From Adiantum capillus-veneris (lineage: Eukaryota; Streptophyta; Polypodiopsida; Polypodiales; Pteridaceae), in the NCBI GenBank assembly GCA_014529385.2, contig CM043963.1, positions 71,378,412 through 71,442,411 of the forward strand: a stretch of DNA of 64,000 bases. Reading direction: 5' to 3'. A program made the translations under genes and the position numbers. Position 1 is the first letter of the stretch, and every line of letters starts with the position of its first letter. Below the pieces are notes generated by a model. It was not told where the DNA came from. It saw nothing but the letters and a program-made list of their open reading frames with translations, and ran no database searches. Shown in pieces: positions 12,611-23,502 of this stretch.

Positions 12611-14300
12611 TCAGTAAATCTTTGATGCATCAATCGTCGAACATTTTGTCCTTAGTACCATGTAGTATGGTGGGGATTTATCTTTAGAATAATATCTAGA
12701 AGATCTCACACAAACTCTTTTGGAAAAATTCATGATGTTGGACTCAAGGGAGTTACAATGCTTTGGTTGAGAGTGGGCTCATGTTTATCATTTATCTCTA
12801 AAAACATATTGAAGACTAAATATGTAATTATTTGTCAAAAGTAATAGCTAATCATGATACCTAAACTTCAAAGGTGTGTAAGCTTGCTACTTACTCTTTT
12901 GCTACCTCATCGATATGGTGTCTTTTATCTTCACTAAATCAAGTCAAAGATCACACCCACACTTGTTTGTAGCAAAGTTTATACACTCCATCCTTAACAT
13001 GGATAAAACTTTTGATATGCAGTATGGTATTAAAACAATACTTTATAGTAGTTATATGCTTGGTCTACCAATTGCAATAACTTCCATATGCCACAAAGAA
13101 AATCTGTTCAATAAACTTAAAGGTTGTGTAAACCTATACCATAATATGAGATTCTTGTGCCTTTGAAACAAAGAAAAGAGAAAGACAATATGTTTTACCT
13201 TTGTGGAGCTTCAGTGAGAAAACATTCTAGGATATGTCTTGTTCTCAAGTATTGTTTGTAAAAACCTTGTCATCTTCATAACATTAATCGTAGCTTAAAT
13301 ACCACAATGTCCTTTTGCAAGACATACATGTTCTTCATAACATTAATCGTAGCTTAAATACCACAATGTCCTTTTGCAAGACATACATGTTCTTCAAGCT
13401 CAATCTTCTCTCTCATCATTCATGTAGCACAAAACATTGTACAAGAAAAGAGAGAATCCATCTTGGAGCGTATATGGATCTTGTAAGTCCCCTTCAATCA
13501 AGGTGCACCATGTGTGTCAACTAAAATAGTAGCATTTGCATCTACCGTGCTAGTTAGACCGTTCAAATATGCTACTAAAATAATTTGATTCCTTTTGTGG
13601 CATGAGAGAGCATAATTTATGCAATTTTGTTTATCTCAAGTGTAATCAACATGAAAAAGAAAATACATAATAAAAAATGAGTGCACCTTATCCTTATACC
13701 AACCAACTTATTTGTAGTCCTTAGAAATAGTGAAAGTAGATAGATGTGTCCTCTCAAGAATTCTTCCTTTCTCAAAGAAAAAGAAATTATGATTGCTTGC
13801 ATTCACTCTTTGGTTTTTCATTCTTCATGCATAGGAAACAACCAACCCTTTGTGAGTGATTCATTGATGAGATGCTCAAGTTGGTGCTTATAGTGCTCTT
13901 CTTTGGATTCCACCTTATAGGCACTAAGGCTTTGGCTTGCATGCTCTTGGTGTTTATGTGCTCCTCTTTTCCTTGAATTTCTTGGATCCAACATTTCAAA
14001 AGGAAGTGGATGCACTTTTTGGTGATATACTCATGTCATGCATGGTTTGAATCTCTCTCTTTGCTTCATAACTGCCCATGGGAATCTCACGAGGACTTCT
14101 TCTTTGCTCTCCTTGAGAGAACCCATACGCTATCTTTGAGCTCTCATGCTATTACTTGATAAATTTAAGAGTGATAGCTTTCCTTCTCTTAAACTCTCTC
14201 TTGATTGAGAAAGAAAGAAACCTTTGACATTTTTTATTTTGGCCTTGAGATGGTGGAGTCTCATAGATGGAACACCTTTATTAAAGAAGAAGCCAGCTTA
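12611..14300. other. No supportable gene; possible interior of a minus-strand LTR element
   Basis: AT-rich DNA with only short open frames. Because a minus-strand primer-binding site and LTR lie at 14301-14590, the sequence to their left should be the interior of that element. No gag or pol motif could be read. Confidence 0.4.
13272..13391. repeat. Tandem duplication, 60-bp unit x2
   Basis: CTTCATAACATTAATCGTAG recurs exactly 60 bp later, with the remainder of the unit (ending AAGACATACATGTT) essentially identical. Confidence 0.9.
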
Positions 14301-14320
14301 GGCTCTGATACCAATGTAAA

Positions 14321-14401
<81 letters not shown>

Positions 14402-14590
14402 GAGATATAGAGAGAGAGCACAATATGGAGGGTTGTAATGGTCAAACCCTCCCTCCCCAATAGGGCCTTTTGTATTATTTGAAGCTTACAATGTAGTTGA
14501 TACAATCATGATTGTATTAGCTTACAATGTAGCTAATACAATCATGATACATCATTTTACCAACAAGGTGTTCGTTTCATTGTGCCAACA
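14301..14590 (-). repeat. Minus-strand LTR with primer-binding site
   Basis: GGCTCTGATACCA at 14301-14313 is the complement of the initiator-Met primer-binding site. One base later a block starts TGTAAAC and ends GTGCCAACA at 14590, i.e. TG...CA on either strand. The LTR is about 276 bp. It contains a (CA)n of about 78 bp (14321-14398) and a short internal duplication of GCTTACAATGTAG. Its partner LTR was not found. Confidence 0.65.
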
Positions 14591-16321
14591 TGATGACCTT
14601 CTCTAATCAGAAACATAGATTCACGAATCATCTCATTGAAGAAGCATCATCTTCTTCCTTCTTGGACATCTCTTCTTCATCTTGTAGAAGCATAACAAAA
14701 AATACAAAACTTTTAGAAACCTATGCATGCTTCTCTCTAATACACTTTTACTTACAAAGTTTTATGCATGGTTCTTGCATGAGATATAACTTCTCCATTG
14801 TCTTCTCCAAGACTAGTAAGAGAAAAATAAGGATGAAGATGCTTGTGCAAAAATAACAATCCTTGTTAAAACAAAAAATGATAGCTTAAACACGTAGAAA
14901 TCAAAGAGAGCTTTTATTCAAGTCATGGGTTTCACGATTATGACAATCGGTATGGAAGTTATAGCCATTTTTGTAAAAGGTTATCTTGCATGTGCGAATG
15001 CCGACTTCTTTGAAGGAGAGAGTCTCCACATTCCTCCCTTGTTTTTAGATTCTTATAATAGACTCCTCTCATCTTTTTCAACCAAACTTAGCGTGCATGT
15101 TATAACCAACTAAAAATGTGCAAAGTATTAAACCTGCAAAGCGAGCACTTAACCTTCACAAATTTCACATTCAAAGATAGGTTCTTGATTGTGAGATTTT
15201 TCTCTTCAACACAATGTAAAAAAGAAGCACAATTTTTTTTATCGTGCATTAATGTATAAGTTGCAATACTATCTATGCTCAGATTTTCAAGAGAGGGTAC
15301 TTAGGCATTACATGCATAAGTGGAGAGAATTCCTTCCTTGGCCCGTTTAGCCACCTAAACCGCGGCATTCAAAGTACATAATATGAAACCCATCATCTCG
15401 ACTCATCATCACATCAATGTCGCAATCCTAGGTACTTGCTTCACAAAACATGATTGTCTATTGTTTGTACAAATTGGAGACAAATTTGGGTTGATCGAGA
15501 CGATAAAGATAAATTGCTCTAATGTAACAACTGTCCATCTTCAACCGGAGACACATCATCTCGACTCATCGTCACATTGATGTCGCAGTCTTAGGTACTT
15601 GCTTCGCAAAACACCATTATTTGTTGTTTGTACAAATTGCATACAAATTAGGTTGATTGAAACTATAAAGATAAATTACTCTAATGTAACAACTGCCCAT
15701 CTCAATCGGAGACACAATTTGTATCTAGCTACTTCCCTATCTCTTGGTCGTGCACGCGTGCAAAACTACATATCATTTATCCAACACATACTGTTCAATA
15801 CGATTTACAATCTATATCTATGTCGATTCCTACTTCTACTCCCACTCACCCCATCTCTCTATCTCTACACCTACATTATAAATTTCGTCTTATTGATTAA
15901 GTTGTCTATTTTCAAAACTATGTCATTCATTTCAAACTAAATTTTGTATCTAGTCATGCTCTTTCTTCTACTCATATTAATCCTCTTTCTCTCTTCTTGC
16001 ATTATAAATTTCAAATTGTTTTAGTAACTTAGGGGATACTTTTGTTCAATAACTCTTGCTTACTTTCTCCATCACAATACCACTTAGACATTTATCCCTT
16101 GCTTTCTATTTTCAAATTATAAACCAATTATAAATCTCTCCCCCTGCTTTTTGCTTTCAAAAATGTATGTCATTTTTGGATTAAATTTCACCATTCAAAC
16201 TAAAACATGTACCTTCTCCCAATCACCTTCTTCCCATCACAAGCACTCTAGCTAAACAAACAACATATCTCAAGTTCTCTAGACTTCCCTTCCTTTGCGC
16301 TGCCCGTCCTGCGAGCTAGCT
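14591..16321. other. Intergenic DNA upstream of the PAXX-like gene
   Basis: No gene recognised. It holds the tandem duplication at 15391-15716 and then pyrimidine-rich AT-rich DNA to the start of the first exon. The last 60 bp before the ATG are more GC-rich, as expected of a 5' leader. No clear TATA box was identified. Confidence 0.5.
15391..15716. repeat. Tandem duplication, 163-bp unit x2
   Basis: CATCATCTCGACTCATC starts both units (15391 and 15554). Both contain TAGGTACTTGCTTC, TTGTTTGTACAAATTG and CTCTAATGTAACAACTG, with scattered substitutions. Confidence 0.85.
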
Positions 16322-16539
16322 ATGGAGGACGAAAGGGTGGGGGCCTTCAAACCCATATTTAACAGAGCGAGGGGAGCGCTACATCCTGCTTCTCCTCACG
16401 CCAGGAACGCTGCCTTGCTGCCTTTTCTCATCCACGTTTACCCCTGCAACTCCACCACCCTCGTTATTCTTGCTTCCGATTTCCATTCCAACACTTGGCA
16501 TACTACTGTCTCCTTGGAGCAGCTCAACCACCTGGTATG

Positions 16540-16596
<57 letters not shown>

Positions 16597-17811
16597 AAAT
16601 GTGCCCAGTAGCTCCAGGGTCAACCTGGAGGTCAAGGGTTAGCATCAAGGGGGCCATCCGAGGCATTGCGTTGTAGAGTTTATGGCAATAAATTCGAATA
16701 TGCTGATTCTGCATGTTCATGGGCGGTGTATATCAGAAATAGGATGTCTGGTTAGCCAGGGAGTCCGGGAGGGAGGTTGGAACGCCAGGATGAATGATAT
16801 GACAAATATTCCACCACCATGACCTAGAGCACCATCTAGAACAAGCAGTGGTTATATGTTGTAAGGGCTCATTCCGATTGAGCTGGTGGTTTATGATATC
16901 CATGGTTTGGCTATTGCCTTCTAAAGAACAGGGCAGCAATTTTCAAAGGCTATTGCAGATGCAAAACTCTTCGACTAGGTATTACATTATGAAATAATTA
17001 ACCATTCCAAACATTAGAAACCTTGCAACTTTTGGGAAGGTCTAAATGAGCGTGTTTGTGCTGGCCTTTTGCTGTATGTTGATGCTTTCATAATTTAGCA
17101 GGCACTTGCAAACTCGGACACCTTGTTCCCGTTAATATGTAAATAAACATCAGGACATGCGTTCGAGAGTAGGAATAACCGTCTTTAATATTTGAATTGA
17201 AATGAGCTTAATAACAATTATCTTTAAGCAGCTTAGTTTATCTGTGGTTTGTACATAGGGAGTCATCATGAAGAGTTTTGAAGGTGGATGCTGACGAATC
17301 ATGTCTGAAGGTTTCTGCTTGTTTGTGTGAAACTCTATGAAAACATTGGTTCATTGGTTTGTTATCGTTAAGTGCCATGCATGCAATGTTTACCAAGAAA
17401 AGTGTTTCTGAGGGGCATTCCACTTGTTATTGTGCTGTAGAAAGAGAAGTTGGCTTGCAAGGGCGCTTTTCTTTGTTTTTTACAAAGTTTGCATGAAGCC
17501 CTTTGTTCAAGTGAAGTTGTTATTGAGCTTGGAGGTCCTGCAAGTGCAGTGGGTGGAAAAGGTGAGGTCAATGGAGTTTTAGCTTTTTACCTTGTCACAA
17601 TGTTTTGTCATTATAATTCCGTTTAATGTTTTAAACTAATTTGCCAGCTTCATATATAAGGTAGGGGCTACATCTGCACTATTGAAGGCCTCTTTAAGTG
17701 CACATGGAACTTCAAAGGATTTAAGCTTCACACTCGACAATTTGAAGAGTCGGAATGGGACTGATGCAAGTGCTACTCTGGCTTTGGATTTGTACAACGC
17801 ATATTTCTTAG
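16322..17811 (+). CDS. PAXX: Exons 1-3: XRCC4-superfamily head domain, PAXX-like
   Basis: Exon 1 encodes LLPFLIHVYPCNSTTLVILA followed by SDFHSNTWHTTVSLEQLNHL, matching the head-domain pattern of a short beta strand pair, a V/A-x-D-x-x-x-x-W motif and a helix (compare T-D-A-x-x-L-W-S-T in human PAXX). Exon 2 gives SSEVVIELGGPASAVGG, the strand-turn with Gly-Gly-Pro that PAXX also has. Exon 3 gives DLSFTLDNLKSRNGTDASAT and leads into the coiled coil. Exon 1 ends phase 0, exon 2 phase 1, exon 3 phase 1. Intron 1 (906 bp) starts beside a 54-bp (GA)n; intron 2 is 103 bp. The assignment rests on motif order and length; XLF and XRCC4 fit less well. Confidence 0.68.
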
Positions 17812-20800
17812 GTAACCATTGAAGTTGCCCCCCCTCCCTTGCCCCGCTCTCTTTTCCACTTTCCCAATCCCTTCTTCTTCTTCTTCTTCTTCTTCTTCTT
17901 CTTCAATGTAGTGCATATGAAGAAGAATGTACGATCAGGTATCCAGTCTTCAGATTGTTGTCCAATGCTGCATAAAATTCTTCTCGCTGTTTTTTTATTC
18001 TATTGGCTTTTATAGAGAAAATATCAACTCACCCCTATGTCTTTGCTGTTGTAAAGCTTGAGGTTTGAGAATCAAGATATTTAGGGTCAAAAGTGTTGTG
18101 AGAGAGAGACCCGGGGTTCCTCAAAGCACCATAAATAAGAATATGAGTCAATAGAACAAGGCATATCACAAGATGCACTGAAGCTGCCGTTGTCTGGTTA
18201 GAGCATGAAGGCTGATGCAACAGTCCTGCATAAGAAGCTTCTTTGCGCTCAGCGGAAGACATAAGCGGGAAAGCCACAGGCGTTAATGAAATTAAATTGA
18301 ACCAGGTAAAGGCTTTATGTGTTGACTGTTGGGACTTGATGCACTCTCCTTTTCATCCTGCAGACTAGTATCGTCTCCACTTTGGAACTACATCCTCCCC
18401 GTGTGAGAGAAAGTGCTCCTGTGAGAGACAGTGGAGCACTTTCTTTCTCACTCATACATACCAAAAGGAGGAACAGGTTGAAACCCTTAAACACTGAGAA
18501 ATTTGTATACATACACGCCAACCTTCAACTTGTTTCCAAAATCAAAGCAAGAGGTTATGAGAAAGTGCAGGTAACTTGGGAAATGATCAATAAGGAGAAA
18601 GATGACGAGGACTGTGTCTCGAATGATCACCATGCACACACATTTCACACATGGGCAAGGCTGGACAAGGGTTTTTTTCCATGTGGGCACACTTTACTTT
18701 GAGTGTGTTGGGCTTATTGCCTTGGGACTAGAGTCTAGTACTTTTATAATTCACTCTTTATGCCATAATGTGAGCGGTGGGTACATTTCCATCACCCTTG
18801 AGTCTTGAGTCTTTTTAGGTCTTGATTTGCATAATGCATTTGTTGCTTTCAAGTTTCAAGGTTTTCATAGTGTTTTCTAATATAATTGTGTATGTTTCAA
18901 GTTTAAGTCACTAGGACACCTGCCATAAATGCAAGTTCATCCACCATCGATACATTCTTTTGCAAACTTGGCAAACTCGAATGCAAATGCATGTTTGCAA
19001 CGTTTGCATGTATCTACGAGCCCTCCAAGCTTGGAGGGGCTATGTCTCTCTCATGCCACCAAGGAGATATGTAGGGGGAAGAGTGATGATGCCTCCAAAA
19101 TGCTAGATGATGCTCGCAAAATCCTCGCCAAAAATGAGCCTCCATTCTCCTATGTTCAGGCATGTGGGTCCCGTGAACAAGCCTAGAAGGGTGTCAAATT
19201 AAGATTCCCAAGGCTTTCTTAAACTTACCTATGCTATGAAGTAGGTTTGGCATGTCCACATGTCACACAAAGACCATGTGTGTTATTAGGTGTACCAGAT
19301 GATAAACGTGACATAGAATCAGATATTCCAGTCTCTCTCTCTCTCTCTCTAAACCCTAGCTCTCTCTGTAAACCCTAGATCTGTGGGTCTCCTCCAGGCG
19401 ATGGGCAGCCTGTGGGGAGGCATTAGCATCTAAGATAGCCCTACAACATCAACACGTTTCATGCTCGGGCACTTAGCAGGTCGTGCTCACAGTCGATGGC
19501 TCGCACTCCGCAGTTCACGCTCATCAGTGCTCACAACAGGGCAGTTCGCGCTCAGTTTGTGGCTCAATACACAGGCGCCGTGCAACGTATCACCAACTGC
19601 CTTCTTCATCCACTTGCGGAGCCTGGTCTGGCCTCTATATCTGCCACTCTGCCAACAGCATCTTCGTCAACAGAGGGCTGCGTTAGTGGCAGGGGCAGGC
19701 CCAGTTTAACGAGTCACTCTCAATCGGCGGCTCAATACACAAGCAGCCCATTGAACAACTCTGTCGGCGGCATCTTCGTCACCAGAAGACTCCATTAGTT
19801 TAAGGAGCCCTTAGACTCTGTTCACACAGTCATGATGTCGAATGGTTTTCCAATCTCTCGCACAAGCAGGAGTTTTCTTGCGGTGGTAGTGTCACGTGCA
19901 CATCTAACCCTATGTGTACGTGGACAAACTACTTCATGGCAAGGGTTCAGTTTAGTTAGAATAGGAAATGTTCTGGCACTTTTGTGAGTTTGTTCGCAGA
20001 CCGTGCATGTCCAGGCACTTAGAGTAGATGCATATCCTCTGGTTGCACACAGCATGATCATCAGATTTCCATCAGAACCCATCGGGAGCATTTTTCCAGT
20101 GCATAGATTTATTTTTCCTATTTTAGCCATTTTTCACTTATTATTTTTAAGTGACTTTTGTTGGGAACTAGGTAGGGCAATTTTACGAAGCAAGTATATA
20201 AAGAAACCTAGTGCTAGCACTTTCTGGCAGAAGAGGCAGCAGGAGCTTCGGTTCAACAGGCACCTTCTCAGCAAGACCCCCTCCTAAGCAATTGACCTAG
20301 CGTTTTTTGCAAGGAGATCCCAATTCAGCCTTGGCGTTTTTGCATCCAAATTCAGCCCTTGGCGTTTTTGCATTGCAGATCAGCAGATCCACAGCAAGGC
20401 ACAGCAGATCCACAGCAAGACACAACAGACTCCCTAGCATTAGCAGAATTCCACAGCAGAGCCCAGATCAGCCCATCGTTTTTGCATTAGCCTGACACCC
20501 TCAGCGTTTTTGCAGATCTTTGCGACAAGACCTCAAGAAGGACTAGGATTTTCAGTTTTCAGCAGTCAGACATCGTAGTAGAAGTCTCGAACCTCGCAGA
20601 TTTCACCTTCCCGCAACAGATCCTCGCCGCACGGTCAAATCCTGCGAAGTTTGCATCTGCGTTTTCAGCGCGTCGTCGTCACATCGTCGTCATCGACATC
20701 GTCACCAACATAGAGTCAAAATTTAGCAGATAAAGATTTGCAGATTTCAGCCATTAACGTTTTCAGATTTCAACCCGTCTCGTCGTCGTCCTCATCGTCG

Positions 20801-23331
20801 TCGACATCGTCGACGAGTCCAAGCATTGTAGAGATTTGTGCAATCAATAGTAGAGACCACTCTCGCCATAGAGAGTGGGGCCTTCGGAGGAGGGTTTGAC
20901 AACATTTTGGTGTCGTATTCTTCTCTCTCTATCTCTCAGTCTTAGCACCGTCATTCACAGTGTTCACTTTGTTTGTGTCCATTGCACTCTCACTAAAGGA
21001 ACAGAAGGCTCTCCCTTCCGTAAGTAAAAGGAACCTTGAGCACAGTTTGGAGCACTCATCTTGAGCAAAGTTCAACATTCACTTCCGCTGCACCTTACAT
21101 TGGTATCAGAGCTTTGGCAATGTTCTGTATCAGGATCTTCGCGACAAGACCTCATGAAGGACCAGCGTTTTCAGTTTTCAGCAGTCAGACATCGCAGTAG
21201 AAGTCCCGAACCTTGCAGATCTCACCTTCTCGTAGCAGATCCTCGCCGCACGGTCAGATCCCGTGAAGTTTGTAGTTTCAGCCCAGAAAACGCAGATTTC
21301 AGCATCTGCTTTTTCAGCGCGTCGTCGTCGCATCGTCGTCATCGACATCGTCACCGACATAGAGTCAGAATTCAGCATATTCAAGCCATTAGCATTTTCA
21401 GATTTCAACCTGTCTCGTCGTCGTCCTCATAATCGTCCACATTGTCGGCAAGTCCAAGCATTGTAGAGATTTATGCAAGCAATAATAGACCGCTCTCGCC
21501 ATAGAGAGTGGGGCCTTCGGAGGAGGGTTTGACAACATTCTGGTGTCGTATTCTTCTCTCTCTATCTCTCAGTCTCAGCACCTTCATTCACAGTGTTCAC
21601 CACTTTGTATGTGTCCATTGCACTCTCTCACTAAAGGAACGGAAGGCTCTCCCTTCCGTAAGTAAAAGGAACCTTGAGCACAATTCGGCGTACTCATCTT
21701 GAGCAAAGTTCAACATTCACTTCCGTTGCACCTTGCAGGGAGCAGCTGCGCCAAGGAAGGACTCCACCGCTCGACAAGAGGCAAGCATTACAGATCTGGA
21801 GGCTAAGGTACAAGAACTCATCGAGGAGAACGGAAAGCTAAAGGAGCGCTTGCGTAAATTGGAGGATGGGAAAGAAGTAGAGAGTCAAGCTTTGCTTGCA
21901 AAAGCACATGTAGTTGAATCCTCCCTTGTCGAGAGTGTCATGGAGGTACAAAAGAAAGCTCACGAGGCAGCACATAAAAAGATCGACACCAAGATACAAG
22001 CGGCCGTACAAGAGTGCCAACTACAAGAATCACTTGGCCTCAAGGTCAGGATTAGGGGGCTCCACCCACCATGGTGCAGTGACGAAGACACCCTTGAAGA
22101 AACAATCACCAAACTCATTGACATTCTTCAACCAATTCATATCAAGCTTGAAACTGTTTATTGGATCAACGACACACATAGGCATGTGCCACCCAAGCAA
22201 TGTATCCTCACTTTCAAGGACAAAGAGGAGCTGATCAATTTGCTACGCTGGTCTCGACTCTTGAAGGGAACAAAGCTTTGGATCACTGAAGAATTAACCA
22301 CGACGCAACTCAAGATGAAAGCAAGTGAAGATGCACGAAGCCCGCACGCAAGGTAAATGGGCAATCTATCGAGGTGGTAAAGTCATCATCCAAGAATTTT
22401 GAACTCCCAAGCCGGCTATCTCCTCACTTGAGCCCCCATAGGTTTTTGTTCTTTTCTTCTACCCTTTTGATGGACCCTCAGTCCTTAACTAATATGTATC
22501 AAACGCCCTCACATATTTGGAGCGATTGCTATGTTCTGTTTTTGGTCCCATGGTCATATCTGACCTCCATGGGGACGATGATTCAATCAATCTCTCTCTC
22601 TCTCTCAGGAGGGTACCAGCAGAAGCCAGGATATGCCAGTTGTGTCATGTAGAGCCGGAGATAGAGTTATATCACATTTGTCATTGTCTGGTATACTTTG
22701 AGATATGAGACCGTTTTCACTGTCTATTCAGAGGGGGCTTTGGACCGTTGGCTAGAGTCATGAGATATCAAGATCAAAGATGCCTCGGGTTGTTTTTGCT
22801 AGAGCTGCGCAGACATAGGGAGAGTCTCTTGAGGACCAGGTAGTGGGAGACATTCACAGAGGGAGATCAGTGGCTTCTTTAGAGTAGGGACTCAGCAGCC
22901 GGGTGAGCATGCTTCACAGAAAACTTCAAAGCCCACTTCTACCAAAGGTGTATTAGTGGACAGAGCCACTGAGCTTGACGCCCACGTCTACGAGGGCAAC
23001 CACGACATTGACGGAGGCTCCACCAGAAAATCAGGACTATTCTAGCACGACATGGGAGACGCCCAATACGACTATTTACAGAGGCGGATATTGACGAAGC
23101 TCTTTAGCGACCCATGCAATACTTTCTCGGACAACGCCCGATGCCGGGCATCCTTGGACATGGATGATGATGATGATGATTTTCAGTCTGACAATTTTAG
23201 TCTTTTAGTTTTAGTCCTTCACTTTAGTTCATTTTATTTTTGTACCCAAACATTGGATTAGATCCACAAGGACTATCAATTTGGTCTCATAGGTCATTTT
23301 GGCCTTTTGAAGACGTTTAATATAACATTTC

Positions 23332-23397
<66 letters not shown>

Positions 23398-23446
23398 TAA
23401 GGTCTCTTGGGATAATTTCCTACGACGTTAAAATACTCTTTTTCTT

Positions 23447-23502
<56 letters not shown>

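Noticed and set aside
14321..14398. Open frames of alternating Thr-His or Cys-Val
   Set aside because: Translation of a CA/GT microsatellite inside an LTR.
17441..17561. Alternative frame of exon 2 of the PAXX-like gene (REVGLQGRFSLFF)
   Set aside because: It looks superficially like a plant PAXX helix but meets a TGA and does not fit the phase of exon 1; the chosen frame closes on both sides and gives the Gly-Gly-Pro strand.
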